Source: Citromicrobium bathyomarinum (GTDB lineage Bacteria > Pseudomonadota > Alphaproteobacteria > Sphingomonadales > Sphingomonadaceae). From it: a stretch of DNA of 64,000 nucleotides. The translations under genes were made by a program, and so were the position numbers. The notes under the pieces were generated by a model. That model was not told the DNA's origin. It saw only the letters and a list, made by a program, of their open reading frames with translations, and did no database searches. Positions 51,220 through 60,154 of this stretch are shown piece after piece; position 1 is the stretch's first letter; each line of letters begins with the position of its first letter. The stretch spans positions 558,001 through 622,000 of the forward strand of contig CP155577.1 in NCBI GenBank assembly GCA_001306305.2. Direction: 5' to 3'.

Positions 51220-52170
51220 TCAGGTGCTCAGGTCCGCGCGTGGATCGCTTGCGTCGGTCCATCCCTCGAGTGCTTGCTGAAGCGGGCCGATATCCTCGGG
51301 CAGGACGATCTGGATCGTTACCAGCTGGTCGCCGCGGCCACCGGTCTTGCGGGAGAAGCCCTTGCCCGACAGGCGCATGGTCGTGCCGCCGCTGGTACCC
51401 GGCTTGATCGTCAGCATGACCGGCCCGTCGACCGTGGGCACGCGGACCTTGCCGCCGCGAACCGCCTCGCTCAGCGTGATCGGCAGTTCGAGCCGGACGC
51501 GGTCACCGTCGCGTTCGAAATGGGGGTGCTTGTCGATTTCGACCGTGACCAGAGCATCGCCTGCGCCGCCGGGCCCCTGTTCGCCCTTGCCGCGCAGCCG
51601 CATCTGGGTGCCGCTCTCGACCCCGGCGGGCAGTTTCAGGTCGATCGTCTTGCCGTCGGACAGGGTGATCCGCTGATCGATCAGCCTTGCCGCATCGACG
51701 AAGGGCACGCGCAGGCGATAGGCGATGTCCGCACCCTTGCGCGGGGGTGCGCTGCGCGAGCCGAAGCCGCCGCCTCTGGCGCTCCCGCCGCCCATCGGCC
51801 CGGTCCGGCCGCCGCCGAACAGGCCTTCGAACAGGTCGCCCAGATCCACGTCTTCACCGCCGAAGCCGCGAAAATCCTGGTTCGAATAGCCGCCGCGCGG
51901 CCCTGCGCCGCTGCCGCCGAACCCGCCGCCACCGAAGGGATTGGTCGGATTGCCTTCGAGGTCGATCTCGCCGCGATCGTAGCGGGCACGCTGTTCCTTG
52001 TCGGACAGCAGATCATAGGCCTTGGTGATGTCGGAAAAGCGCTCGGCCGCCTTGGGATTATCCTTGTTGCGGTCGGGATGCAGCTGCTTTGCGAGCGTGC
52101 GATAGGCGCTCTTGATCTCCTTTTCGGACGCACTGCGCCCGATGCCGAGGATGTCGTAAGCGTCTGCCAT
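51220..52170 (-). CDS. DnaJ-like co-chaperone (CbpA type)
   Basis: A 316-residue J-protein. The J domain (4-68) has the HPD motif in QLHPDRNKDNP. A long Gly/Phe-rich linker follows (FGGGGFGGSGAG, FEGLFGGG). The C-terminal substrate-binding domains run from about 145 (KGADIAYRLRVPF) to 300. The cysteine-rich zinc domain of DnaJ is absent, so it is CbpA-like. It would present clients to DnaK in the cytosol. It precedes the YihY and fabI genes on the same strand. Confidence 0.92.
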   Translation of the reverse strand: MADAYDILGIGRSASEKEIKSAYRTLAKQLHPDRNKDNPKAAERFSDITKAYDLLSDKEQRARYDRGEIDLEGNPTNPFGGGGFGGSGAGPRGGYSNQDFRGFGGEDVDLGDLFEGLFGGGRTGPMGGGSARGGGFGSRSAPPRKGADIAYRLRVPFVDAARLIDQRITLSDGKTIDLKLPAGVESGTQMRLRGKGEQGPGGAGDALVTVEIDKHPHFERDGDRVRLELPITLSEAVRGGKVRVPTVDGPVMLTIKPGTSGGTTMRLSGKGFSRKTGGRGDQLVTIQIVLPEDIGPLQQALEGWTDASDPRADLST

Positions 52171-52244
52171 GAGCTGCTAGCTAGAATTCGCACCGGGTCC
52201 GCGCAAGGCGCTTGGCGACATAAGCCGGGTTACGCACAGCACAA

Positions 52245-53057
52245 TCAGGCATTTGCAACGCGGGTCTCCTCGACCAGAATGGCACTCGCGTCGGGTCGCA
52301 GCGCAAGGCCGCGCAGCCCGCGCGCAAGCGTACAACTGCCCACGGGCAGCGGCTGTTCGTCCAGCGTGACTCCGTCGGACAGCGGCAGGACCAGGCACTC
52401 GCGCCCGAAACGCCGTTCGGGCAAAGCGGCAGAACCGGTGAGTTTCGCGACCCGGAAAAATGGCCCGTCGATGAGTTCGGCATAGTCACCGCTCGTCTCC
52501 CCGGCACGGGTCAGCAGAGCGTCGTCGAACGGCTGACGCCGGGCGACCCGCAGCGCCTCTTCGAGATGCAGGTCGCGCGGGCGCCCGTAATCGTACAGGC
52601 GATAGGTCACATCGCTGTTCTGCTGCACCTCCAGCAGGCTGATGCCCGGGCCGATCGCGTGGATCGTGCCGGCGGGGATTGATACGAAATCGCCCGGCTG
52701 CACTTCGAGCCACCGCACCGCGCTCTCGATCGATCCGTCGAGCGCGCATGCACGCAGTTCGTCCACGCTCATCGTCCGCTCCAGCCCGACCGCGATGGTC
52801 GCGCCGGGCTGCGCATCGAGGATGTACCAGCACTCGTTCTTGCCGCGCTGGCCCGCCGGGGCCTGCGCATCGTCGGGGTGGACCTGCACCGACAGGGCGG
52901 CATCGGTGAAGATGAATTTGACCAGCAGGCTGTCGAGCTCGGGCGGCGGATCGAACCATATTTCGCCCAGCGGCTCTTCGCCCGGATTGGTGAAAGGCGC
53001 AGGCGGCATCTGCCGACCCCACACCTTGTGCACCAGATGGGCCGGGAGCGTCCTCAT
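52245..53057 (-). CDS. manA: Class I mannose-6-phosphate isomerase
   Basis: A 270-residue type I phosphomannose isomerase of the short bacterial form. Zinc ligands are expected in VQVHPDDAQAP (His) and the later PAGTIHAIGPGISLLEVQQ (His, Glu). VHKVWGR and GEIWF near the start are family marks. It converts fructose-6-P to mannose-6-P. It overlaps the manC stop by four bases, so the two act together in GDP-mannose supply. A longer frame reaches 53432 but overlaps manC; ATG 53057 is chosen. Confidence 0.9.
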   Translation of the reverse strand: MRTLPAHLVHKVWGRQMPPAPFTNPGEEPLGEIWFDPPPELDSLLVKFIFTDAALSVQVHPDDAQAPAGQRGKNECWYILDAQPGATIAVGLERTMSVDELRACALDGSIESAVRWLEVQPGDFVSIPAGTIHAIGPGISLLEVQQNSDVTYRLYDYGRPRDLHLEEALRVARRQPFDDALLTRAGETSGDYAELIDGPFFRVAKLTGSAALPERRFGRECLVLPLSDGVTLDEQPLPVGSCTLARGLRGLALRPDASAILVEETRVANA

Positions 53058-54070
53058 GAGAGAGAGGCTCCGTCCAGCTTGCCGACATCCTGCGCCGCAT
53101 CGGCCCGCATGACGAGAATTTCGTCGCCGTCGACCACCACGATCACGTCGTCCAGCCCAACCACCGATACCCGGGGCCCGTCGCTGTCGACCATCACTCC
53201 GCTGCAATCGAGCAGTTCGTAGGGCCCGCGAGAGGCGCCTCCGCGCGCCTCGCGCAGAGCATTCCAGCTGCCGATATCGGACCAGCCCATGGAGACGGGG
53301 ACCATCGCTGCATGGGCGGTGTTTTCCATCACTGCGTAATCGATCGATTCGCTGCGGATCGTCTCGAACACGTTGGCATCGGGGCGGAACAGCGCCCCGT
53401 CCTCGGCGCCCTGCGCCACCGCAGCCTCGCACAGGGCCGCCATTTCCGGTCGGTGCCTGCGCAGCTCTTCCAGAAATACGTCGCGGCCGAAGGCGAAGAT
53501 GCCGCCATTCCAGCTATAGCGGCCATCGGCGAGGAACCGCTGCGCTGTGGCAAGGTCGGGCTTCTCGACGAACGCGTCGAGCCGGAAGCCGTCTGCGAGC
53601 GCTTCCCCCCGCTTAAGGTAGCCATAGCCGGTGTGGGGCTTGCTCGCCTCGATACCGAAGGCCACCAGCGAGCCCTGCTGCGCCAGCTGTGCTGCGGTGC
53701 GCGCGGCCTCGCGGAATGCGCGCGCGTCGGCAATGTAATGGTCGCTGGGGCAGACCAGCAGGACGCTTCCCTCCGGTGCGCGCAGCGCGGCCAGCGCGAT
53801 CGCGGGCGCGGTGTTGCGGCCTATCGGTTCGGCGATAATCGCAAGCTCTCCGCCGCCCTGCTCGCGCACCAGCGGCACGTGTGGCTCGCCCGCCACCACC
53901 ATCGCAGGCGCGAATTGATCGGGATCTGCCACCCGGTCGAGCGCCTGCTGGAACAGCGTCCGCTCTCCCAGCAGCGGCAGGAAGGGTTTGGGCCGGGCAA
54001 GGCGAGAGCGCGGCCAGAGGCGTGTGCCTCCGCCGCCGCACAGGATCACGGGCTTGATTAACGCCGACAT
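53054..54070 (-). CDS. manC: Mannose-1-phosphate guanylyltransferase
   Basis: A 338-residue nucleotidyltransferase making GDP-mannose from GTP and mannose-1-P. The pyrophosphorylase signature is ILCGGGGTRLWPRSRLARPKPF, split here as CGGGGTRLWPRSR plus the KPF that follows. Later motifs are EPIGRNTAPAIALAAL, CPSDHYIAD and FVEKP. It lacks the C-terminal isomerase cupin of the long (about 480-residue) form; the separate manA gene supplies that activity. ATG 54070 is the conserved start, but a GTG at 54091 with an adjacent AAGGAG is also possible. No phosphomannomutase is in the window. Confidence 0.92.
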   Translation of the reverse strand: MSALIKPVILCGGGGTRLWPRSRLARPKPFLPLLGERTLFQQALDRVADPDQFAPAMVVAGEPHVPLVREQGGGELAIIAEPIGRNTAPAIALAALRAPEGSVLLVCPSDHYIADARAFREAARTAAQLAQQGSLVAFGIEASKPHTGYGYLKRGEALADGFRLDAFVEKPDLATAQRFLADGRYSWNGGIFAFGRDVFLEELRRHRPEMAALCEAAVAQGAEDGALFRPDANVFETIRSESIDYAVMENTAHAAMVPVSMGWSDIGSWNALREARGGASRGPYELLDCSGVMVDSDGPRVSVVGLDDVIVVVDGDEILVMRADAAQDVGKLDGASLS

Positions 54071-54149
54071 GGCCGGGTGTTTACCAAGCACTCCTTACCA
54101 AATGAATGCGCCAATTGCGGCTCTGCACGGGCGGGGCTAGGGACCGGGC

Positions 54150-54770
54150 ATGAGCGACACCCCCCATACGCCCGCCACCAGCAGCGCGCTGCCCACGGAT
54201 GGCCCGCTGGCGCTGTTCGACCAGTGGTATGCCGAAGCGCGCGCGAGCGAGCCGAACGATTCGAACGCAATGGCACTGGCAACCGCCACGCCGGAGGGTC
54301 GCCCGTCGGTGCGGATGGTGCTGCTGAAGGACTTCGGCGAGGGCGAGTTCACCTTCTACACAAACGCGCAGAGCCGCAAGGGCGAGGAAATCCGCGCCAA
54401 TGCGCATGCCGCGCTGCTGTTCCACTGGAAGAGCCTGCGCCGCCAGATCCGCATCGAAGGCCCGCTCACCCAGGTAAGCGACGCGACCGCCGACGAGTAT
54501 TTCCACTCGCGCTCGCGCCCGGCGCAGCTTGGCGCGGTCGCCTCCGACCAGTCGCGCCCGCTCACGGATCGCGAGGCCTTTGTCGCGCGCTACCACGAAG
54601 CCGAAGCACGCTTTGCGGGCGGCGAAGTGGAGCGGCCCGCGCACTGGACCGGGTTCACCCTGCACGCCGAGCGGATCGAATTCTGGCTCGACCGCGACAA
54701 CCGCCTGCACGATCGCCGCGTGTTCCTGCGCGAGGGCGACGGCTGGACGAGCACGCTGCTGTTCCCATGA
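54150..54770 (+). CDS. pdxH: Pyridoxamine 5'-phosphate oxidase
   Basis: A 206-residue FMN enzyme that oxidises pyridoxine or pyridoxamine phosphate to pyridoxal phosphate. Family features: AMALATATPEGRPSVRMVLLKDF (FMN-binding strand region), FTFYTNAQSRKGEE, RQIRIEGPL and the C-terminal RIEFWLDRDNRLHDR. Length matches the family (about 200-220). Its stop overlaps the next start by four bases, coupling it to a cation-efflux gene with no obvious functional link. Confidence 0.94.
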   Translation: MSDTPHTPATSSALPTDGPLALFDQWYAEARASEPNDSNAMALATATPEGRPSVRMVLLKDFGEGEFTFYTNAQSRKGEEIRANAHAALLFHWKSLRRQIRIEGPLTQVSDATADEYFHSRSRPAQLGAVASDQSRPLTDREAFVARYHEAEARFAGGEVERPAHWTGFTLHAERIEFWLDRDNRLHDRRVFLREGDGWTSTLLFP

Positions 54771-55714
54771 GGAGCGGGTCGGCCAGCGAGAGGGCAAACC
54801 TCGGCCGCGCCGCCGCCATCGCATCGATTTCGACCGCGCTGCTGCTGGTCGCGCTCAAGCTATGGGCGGTGTGGCAGACCAGTTCGGTGTCGCTGCTCGG
54901 CAGCCTGGCGGACAGCGCGCTCGATCTGGTGGCGAGCCTTGTCACCCTGCTTGGCGTCATCGTCGCTGCGCGCCCGGCGAGTTCCACCCACCGTTTCGGG
55001 CACGGCAAGGCGGAGGCGCTGGCAGCGATCTTTCAGGTGATGCTGATCGCGGTGTCCGCCGCAGGCATCGCCATGCGATCCGGGCAGGCGCTGGTCGAAG
55101 GCGAGCGGGTGGTCGCCGCGCAGGAAGGGATCGTGGTCAGCGTGATCGCGATCCTTGCAACCTTCGCGCTGCTTGCCTTTCAGCGTTACGTTCTCGCGCG
55201 GACGGGCTCGCTCGCGATCCATGCCGATCATGTGCATTACCAGTCGGACCTGCTGCTCAATCTCGCGGTGATCGCGGCGCTGGTGCTCGATCGCTATATC
55301 GGCGTGGCCTGGGCGGATCCGTTGTTCGGCCTCGCGATCGCCGCGTGGCTGCTGTGGGGCGCATGGCGCGCAGGCTCGGAAGCGGTCGATCATCTGATGG
55401 ATCGCGAATGGCCGGAGGAAAAGCGCCGCCGCTTCGTCGAGGTCGCAGCGCACCATCCGGAACTCGCCCGCCTGCACGATCTGCGCACGCGCACCAGCGG
55501 CGGAATCGATTTTGTTCAATTTCATGTGGACCTCCCCGGCGACTACACCGTTGAGAAGGCTCACGATATCATCGACCGGGTCGAACAGGAGCTGGGCCTC
55601 GAATTTCCAGAGGCCGAGCTGCTGATCCACATCGACCCTGCCGGTCATGTCGATGAGCCCGGAAACACGCTCGTCGAGCAAGACGAGTTCGCCAAGCTGG
55701 AGAGCAAACCATGA
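54767..55714 (+). CDS. Cation diffusion facilitator transporter (FieF/YiiP type)
   Basis: A 315-residue metal/proton antiporter with six helices. The first metal-site segment is LGSLADSALDLVASL; the second is HADHVHYQSDLLLNLAVI (HxxxD). HRFGHGKAEALAA between helices is the family signature. The C-terminal cytoplasmic domain (about 215-300) has the ferredoxin-like fold. It exports zinc, iron or related divalent cations. The frame is open far upstream through pdxH, but ATG 54767 (ATGA overlap) is right for the family. Confidence 0.93.
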   Translation: MRSGSASERANLGRAAAIASISTALLLVALKLWAVWQTSSVSLLGSLADSALDLVASLVTLLGVIVAARPASSTHRFGHGKAEALAAIFQVMLIAVSAAGIAMRSGQALVEGERVVAAQEGIVVSVIAILATFALLAFQRYVLARTGSLAIHADHVHYQSDLLLNLAVIAALVLDRYIGVAWADPLFGLAIAAWLLWGAWRAGSEAVDHLMDREWPEEKRRRFVEVAAHHPELARLHDLRTRTSGGIDFVQFHVDLPGDYTVEKAHDIIDRVEQELGLEFPEAELLIHIDPAGHVDEPGNTLVEQDEFAKLESKP

Positions 55715-56535
55715 CCACGCTGCCTTACTGGCACGTCGACGCCTTCGCCAACCGGCCCTTCGCCGGCAACCAGGCGGCGGTGATGCCGCTCGCCTCGTGG
55801 TTGTCGGATGCGACGCTGCAGGCGATCGCAGAGGAGAACAATTTCGCGGAAACCGCCTTCGTGGTGCGCGATACCAGCGGCGGGGCCGACTGGGAGCTGC
55901 GCTGGTTCACCCCGACCAGCGAGGTCGCGCTGTGCGGCCATGCCACGCTGGCCGCGGGGCACGTGCTGCTGGACCCGGCCAACCGCTTCGGAAACGAAAG
56001 CGGCGACAGCGATTCTGTCACCTTCCGCACCCGCAAGGCGGGCCTGCTCGAAGTGCGGCGGGTCGAATCGGGTTATGAGCTCGCGCTGCCGATCACCAAG
56101 GTGGAGGAGGGCGAGTATCCCTCTCTGCTCAATGCACTGCACGTCTCCGCGCCGTTGTTCGAATCGGTCAGTGGGGCGGAACAGACCACCATCGTGCTGC
56201 TCGAGAACGAAGCGGAGGTCCGCGCGCTGGAGCCGGACATGCGTGCGCTCGCCAAGATCGACCGGATGGTCATCTGCACCGCGCCGGGCGACGAGACAGA
56301 CATCGTCAGCCGCGTGTTCGTGCCCGCTTGGGGCGTGGCGGAAGACAGCGTGACCGGATCGGCCCACGCCGCGCTGGCCCCGTTCTGGGCCGAGCGGCTG
56401 GGGCGCGACACGATGAGCGCTTTCCAGGCCTCCGCCCGGGGCGGGCATCTGCATTGCCGGATGGATGGCGAGCGGGTGTGGCTCGGCGGACCATGCGTCA
56501 CCGTGGTCGAGGGTAATTTCCACCTGCCCGAATAG
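55711..56535 (+). CDS. PhzF family isomerase-like protein
   Basis: A 274-residue protein of the PhzF/diaminopimelate epimerase fold. It begins WHVDAFANRPFAGNQAAV and has the catalytic Glu in EENNFAETAFV, ELRWFTPTSEVALCGHATLA, and the second-domain motif GVAEDSVTGSAHAAL. Most PhzF homologues have no known substrate, and no phenazine genes are near. It overlaps the cation-transporter gene by four bases, so pdxH, the transporter and this gene form an operon. Confidence 0.9.
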   Translation: MTTLPYWHVDAFANRPFAGNQAAVMPLASWLSDATLQAIAEENNFAETAFVVRDTSGGADWELRWFTPTSEVALCGHATLAAGHVLLDPANRFGNESGDSDSVTFRTRKAGLLEVRRVESGYELALPITKVEEGEYPSLLNALHVSAPLFESVSGAEQTTIVLLENEAEVRALEPDMRALAKIDRMVICTAPGDETDIVSRVFVPAWGVAEDSVTGSAHAALAPFWAERLGRDTMSAFQASARGGHLHCRMDGERVWLGGPCVTVVEGNFHLPE

Positions 56536-56567
56536 GGCGTGTGGGCGGGGCCGCGCCCTCCCCTGCG

Positions 56568-57713
56568 TTACGGAGTGGGGTAGAGTTCCACCAGATCGTT
56601 GATCTGGCGCAGCAGCGCGCGACGCTCTTCCGCGTCCGAATGGCCCAGCCGCACGATCGTCAGCTTCTGCTTGGGCGAGACCACGATGTACTGGCCCATG
56701 TGGCCGATCGCGGCGAAGATGCCTTGCGGGTTGTCGATCGGATAAAGCTGGTTCTGCGGATCGGAGGCTTGCGTGTTAAGCCAGATCTGCCCGCCATAGA
56801 ACGGCGCGGGCAGACTGGGTTCGAGCATGAAGTCGATCCACTGGCGCGGGACCAGCTGGGTCCCGCGATAGCTGCCGTGATTGCGCAGGAATTCGCCGAA
56901 GCGCGCCCAGTCGCGCAAGGTGCCGTGGATCGCGCTGCCGCCGATCAGCGTGCCCGCCGCGTCGTACTCGGGCACCATCGAGGTCATGCCCAGCGGGCCG
57001 AACAGGCGAGTGCGCAGGTAGGTGTCGACCGCCTTGCGCCGTTCCTCCGGGTCCTGGCTGTCCCTGGTCAGCACGTCGGCGGCGATATCGGCGAGGATCA
57101 CGGTGGTGTTGCTCGAATATTCGAACTTCTCGCCCGGCTCGGCCTCCAGCGGCTGTTCCTCGGCGAACTTCGCCATATCGTCGCGCTGGTCGAGGAACAG
57201 CATGCGCACTTCGCTCGATTCGTAGGGCACCTCGCCGCCCTCTGTATGGTCGAGGCCGGAGCGCATCTGGAGGAGGTCGCGCAAAGTGATCTCGGCGCGC
57301 GCATCGCCGGGGCGCTGCCACTCGGGCACCGGCGCGGGCGCATCCAACTCCAGCGCACCATCGGCGACCAGCATGCCGATCATCACTGCGGTCACCGTCT
57401 TGGCCATCGACCAGCTGATGAAGCGGGTGTCTGCATCATAGCCGTCGGCATAGCGTTCGCCGACGATCTCGCCTGCGTGCATCATCAGCGCGGCGCGGGT
57501 TTCGCCAAGGCCCTGCTCATCCTCGAACAGGTCGCCGAATTCCATCGCCAGCCGCTCCCGCCCGACGCCGGGATTGTCTCCGATCACCGACAGTTCGGCC
57601 TCGGTTGCGCCCGGATCGGTCTCCGCGCCCCCACCGCACGCAGCGAGGCACAGAGCGAGGGGGAGGGTGAGGCAGACAGGGCTTGCAAGCGCACGGACGC
57701 GGGGCGAGAACAT
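56568..57713 (-). CDS. Serine hydrolase lipoprotein, class C beta-lactamase/esterase family
   Basis: A 381-residue secreted protein. The lipoprotein signal ends in CLAACGGG. The catalytic SxxK is SMAK (in FISWSMAKTVTAVMIG), and the second motif is in FEYSSNTTVIL. The third, KTG-like motif is replaced by GHMGQY, common in this family. Such proteins are esterases, D-aminopeptidases or penicillin-binding homologues, and true beta-lactamase activity is not implied. ATG 57713 gives a normal signal peptide; the frame opens 12 codons earlier at 57749. It is divergent from a small membrane protein gene. Confidence 0.87.
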   Translation of the reverse strand: MFSPRVRALASPVCLTLPLALCLAACGGGAETDPGATEAELSVIGDNPGVGRERLAMEFGDLFEDEQGLGETRAALMMHAGEIVGERYADGYDADTRFISWSMAKTVTAVMIGMLVADGALELDAPAPVPEWQRPGDARAEITLRDLLQMRSGLDHTEGGEVPYESSEVRMLFLDQRDDMAKFAEEQPLEAEPGEKFEYSSNTTVILADIAADVLTRDSQDPEERRKAVDTYLRTRLFGPLGMTSMVPEYDAAGTLIGGSAIHGTLRDWARFGEFLRNHGSYRGTQLVPRQWIDFMLEPSLPAPFYGGQIWLNTQASDPQNQLYPIDNPQGIFAAIGHMGQYIVVSPKQKLTIVRLGHSDAEERRALLRQINDLVELYPTP

Positions 57714-57742
57714 GCGCAGCAATTCGCACGAGAGAAGCCCGC

Positions 57743-58123
57743 TTGGCAACGACAGATACCCATTCCGCTTACACCGCCAGCCGCCAGGGCGCCCGCCGCC
57801 GCCTGTGGCCGCGCATCCTGCTGGTCGCGCTGCTGGTGCTGGCGAGCATTGCCGCGATCGCGTTCTTCGCCAATCGCACGGCGATCAACGGTTATGCCGT
57901 GACCGGCGCGGCCTACGCGGCGCGGGTCGGCTGCTCGTGCCGCTATATCGGTGGCCGCCCGAGCGGTGATTGCGCGAAAGACAAGGTCGCCGGGATGGAG
58001 CTGGTCCGCCTGTCCGACGATCCGGCGACGAAGAGCGTTACCGCCACGTTCCCGCTGCTCGCCAGCCAGACCGCGACGTATCGCGAAGGCTATGGCTGCG
58101 TGCTGGAGAAGTGGGACGACTAG
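57743..58123 (+). CDS. Small membrane-anchored cysteine-rich protein of unknown function
   Basis: About 126 residues. A basic cytoplasmic start is followed by one helix (ILLVALLVLASIAAIAFFA) and a periplasmic domain with four cysteines: GCSCRYIGG, DCAKDK and YGCVLEKW. Two disulfides are likely. The start is uncertain: TTG 57743 (giving MATTDTHSAY) is plausible with GAGAAG upstream, and no ATG fits before the helix. It resembles short proteins found beside serine hydrolase genes in sphingomonads, but I know no function. Confidence 0.6.
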   Translation: MATTDTHSAYTASRQGARRRLWPRILLVALLVLASIAAIAFFANRTAINGYAVTGAAYAARVGCSCRYIGGRPSGDCAKDKVAGMELVRLSDDPATKSVTATFPLLASQTATYREGYGCVLEKWDD

Positions 58124-58139
58124 CGCGGGTTGGCGCGTG

Positions 58140-59294
58140 TCAGGCCGCGGGCCGGGTGCTGTCGATCCAGCCGCCGCCGACTGCCCGGTCGCCCGCATAG
58201 ATCACCGCCGCCTGCCCCGGGGCGACGCCGTATTCGGGCGTCTCGAAGGTGATCGTGACGGGTGATCCCTCGCCCAGCGAGCCTTCCAGCGTGACCGGTA
58301 CCGGCTTGGCGAGCGAGCGGACCTTCGCCGTCAGCGGCAGGTCGGGCAGCGGGCCGATCCGGTTGGTGTCGACCAGCTGCGCGCTCGCGGTGGCAAGCAT
58401 GGCCTTGGGCCCCACGCGCACTTCCGCGGAGTTCGCATCGAGTTCGACCACGTAAAGCGGCTCGGGCTGGCCGCCGATTTCCAGCCCGCGACGCTGGCCG
58501 ACGGTGAAGTGGACCACGCCTGCATGCTCGCCCAGCGTCTCGCCGGTGCGCGCGTGGACGATGGCGCCGGGGGTCGCGCCCTCTGGCCGCAACTTCTTGA
58601 CGATGCCGGCATAATTGCCGTCGGGCACGAAGCAGATGTCCTGGCTGTCGGGCTTGGCCGCGTTGCGCAGGCCCGCTTCCTCGGCGAGCGCGCGGACCTG
58701 CGACTTGGGCATTCCGCCCAGCGGGAAGCGCAGGAAATCGAGCTGCGGCTGGGTGGTCGCGAACAGGAAATAGCTCTGGTCGCGCCCCGCGTCTTCGGCC
58801 CGGTGTAGTTCCGATCCGCCCGCACCCATGACCCGGCGCACATAGTGCCCGGTGGCGAGGCAATCGGCATCCAGTTCGCGCGCCATGGTCAGCAGATCGG
58901 TGAACTTGGGGCCCATGTTGCAGCGGATGCAGGGCACCGGCGTGCGTCCGGCGAGGTAATCGTCGGCAAACTGCTCGACCACCGATTCGCGAAACGCGCT
59001 CTCATGGTCGAAGACGTAATGCGCGATCCCCAGCCGGTCCGCCACGGCGCGCGCGTCGGCGATATCGTCGCCCGCGCAGCAGGCACCCTTGCGCCCCGTC
59101 GCGGCACCATAATCGTAGAGCTGCAGGGTGATGCCGACCACGTCGGCGCCCGTCTTCGCCGCCAGCGCGGCGACAACCGAACTGTCGACCCCGCCCGACA
59201 TCGCGACCACGATCCGGCACTCGGAGGCCGGGCGCGGCAGATCGAACAGGTTCGCGGCCTGATCGGCGTTGGAGAGGAAGGTGGTGTCGGTCAT
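58140..59294 (-). CDS. mnmA: tRNA-specific 2-thiouridylase
   Basis: A 384-residue enzyme that thiolates U34 of tRNAs for Lys, Glu and Gln. The PP-loop is [15 protein letters not shown]. The two catalytic cysteines are in [11 protein letters not shown] and [19 protein letters not shown] and [13 protein letters not shown] are family marks, and the C-terminal beta-barrel is complete. ATG 59294 is chosen over the longer frame to 59342. It is divergent from the small gene upstream of sciP. Confidence 0.95.
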   Translation of the reverse strand: MTDTTFLSNADQAANLFDLPRPASECRIVVAMSGGVDSSVVAALAAKTGADVVGITLQLYDYGAATGRKGACCAGDDIADARAVADRLGIAHYVFDHESAFRESVVEQFADDYLAGRTPVPCIRCNMGPKFTDLLTMARELDADCLATGHYVRRVMGAGGSELHRAEDAGRDQSYFLFATTQPQLDFLRFPLGGMPKSQVRALAEEAGLRNAAKPDSQDICFVPDGNYAGIVKKLRPEGATPGAIVHARTGETLGEHAGVVHFTVGQRRGLEIGGQPEPLYVVELDANSAEVRVGPKAMLATASAQLVDTNRIGPLPDLPLTAKVRSLAKPVPVTLEGSLGEGSPVTITFETPEYGVAPGQAAVIYAGDRAVGGGWIDSTRPAA

Positions 59295-59451
59295 GGGGAT
59301 ACTCGCAAGCCCCGCATATAGACCCGCGGGCCCAAGAGACAAGAAAAGCGCCGTTTGCGGGCACCCGTCACGTTAACCCAGGCCCGCGCCAAGCGACTGA
59401 CTTATGGCGGCATTTACCCTCTCTTGACCATATTTGGGTTAGGCAGGGTGC

Positions 59452-59736
59452 ATGTTCGAGGGAGCAGACAAGATCGCCGCGGCCAAGCCAGCGGCAGACG
59501 AGCACGGCCTCAGGCGAGTCGGGTGGTCCGAACTGGCCGCCGCGATCAGCCTTTCGCGTGCCCTGCGTACGCAGGACCCGGGCCTCCTTTCGCAGTCCGG
59601 CCCGTCCTTCGACCGAACCGAAGCAAAAGACGAACGCGGCGTTAACCTTGTGTCTTTAGCGCGCCGCAAAGCGAGCAGGGGTAGGGCTTCTTCCAGCGCC
59701 AACCCGTCCCCCGAGCGCCATCGAGAGAATCCATGA
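59452..59736 (+). CDS. Small hypothetical protein coupled to sciP
   Basis: A 94-codon frame. The N-terminal part (GLRRVGWSELAAAISLSRAL) looks folded and helical; the C-terminal part is basic, Ser/Arg-rich and probably disordered. Its stop overlaps the sciP start (ATGA), which favours a real, coupled gene. I recall similar short proteins with a GWSEL motif before sciP in sphingomonads, but that is not certain. A TTAACC element at 59642 lies inside it and may belong to the sciP promoter, in which case the frame could be partly incidental. Confidence 0.5.
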   Translation: MFEGADKIAAAKPAADEHGLRRVGWSELAAAISLSRALRTQDPGLLSQSGPSFDRTEAKDERGVNLVSLARRKASRGRASSSANPSPERHRENP

Positions 59737-60032
59737 TCGAGAACCAGAAAATCAAGCCCGACCAGGTTATCGGCCCGCTGGGCGAGCCGCTGACGCTGGC
59801 CGATCTGCCCAGCCCCAAGACCAAGCGCTGGGTCGTTCGCCGCAAGGCGGAGGTCGTCGCCGCAGTCAATGGCGGCCTGCTGACCATCGACGAAGTGCTG
59901 GAACGCTACGGCCTGACGCTGGAGGAGTTCGCCTCCTGGCAGCGCGCGGTCGACCGCTCGGGCATGCAGGGCCTGCGCGTCACCCGAATCCAGCACTATC
60001 GCGATCTTTACGAACGCCAGTTGAAATACTGA
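59733..60032 (+). CDS. sciP: CtrA inhibitor SciP (DUF1153 family)
   Basis: A 99-residue helix-turn-helix protein of the DUF1153 family. The core is GPLGEPLTLADLP, then KTKRWVVRRKAEVVAAVNGG, LLTIDEVLERYGLTLEEFASW and the end HYRDLYERQLKY. In Caulobacter SciP binds DNA near CtrA sites and prevents CtrA from recruiting RNA polymerase, which separates cell-cycle phases. Together with trcR it marks this genome as alphaproteobacterial. Its start overlaps the upstream small gene. A long hairpin follows its stop. Confidence 0.93.
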   Translation: MIENQKIKPDQVIGPLGEPLTLADLPSPKTKRWVVRRKAEVVAAVNGGLLTIDEVLERYGLTLEEFASWQRAVDRSGMQGLRVTRIQHYRDLYERQLKY

Positions 60033-60052
60033 TTTCGCCACGTTCCCGGCGG

Positions 60053-60083
60053 CCCGACAGGCGACAATTCGTCGCCCGTCGGG
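60053..60083 (+). terminator. Long hairpin after sciP (possible terminator)
   Basis: CCCGACAGGCGAC (60053-60065) pairs with GTCGCCCGTCGGG (60071-60083), 13 bases with one mismatch and a 5-base loop AATTC. No T-run follows, so it is a weak or Rho-dependent terminator candidate. Its last two bases belong to the GGAAC box of the next promoter. Confidence 0.45.
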
Positions 60084-60107
60084 AACCTCCTGTCCCTCGC
60101 TCCCGTT
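60082..60107 (+). promoter_or_regulatory. EcfG-type general stress response promoter
   Basis: GGAAC (60082-60086) and CGTT (60104-60107) are exactly 17 bases apart. This matches the alphaproteobacterial EcfG consensus GGAAC-N16/17-CGTT at all nine fixed positions. The GlsB/YeaQ stress gene starts 48 bases downstream, giving a leader of about 40 bases. The promoter would be active when PhyR sequesters the anti-sigma factor NepR. Confidence 0.75.
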
Positions 60108-60154
60108 GCTGACCCGTGACCCGAACGGGGTAGAATAAAAACAGGAGCTGGGAC

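Noticed and set aside
56536-56567. GC-rich inverted bases between the PhzF and serine hydrolase genes as a terminator
   Set aside because: The possible stem is only about five pairs and no T-run follows.
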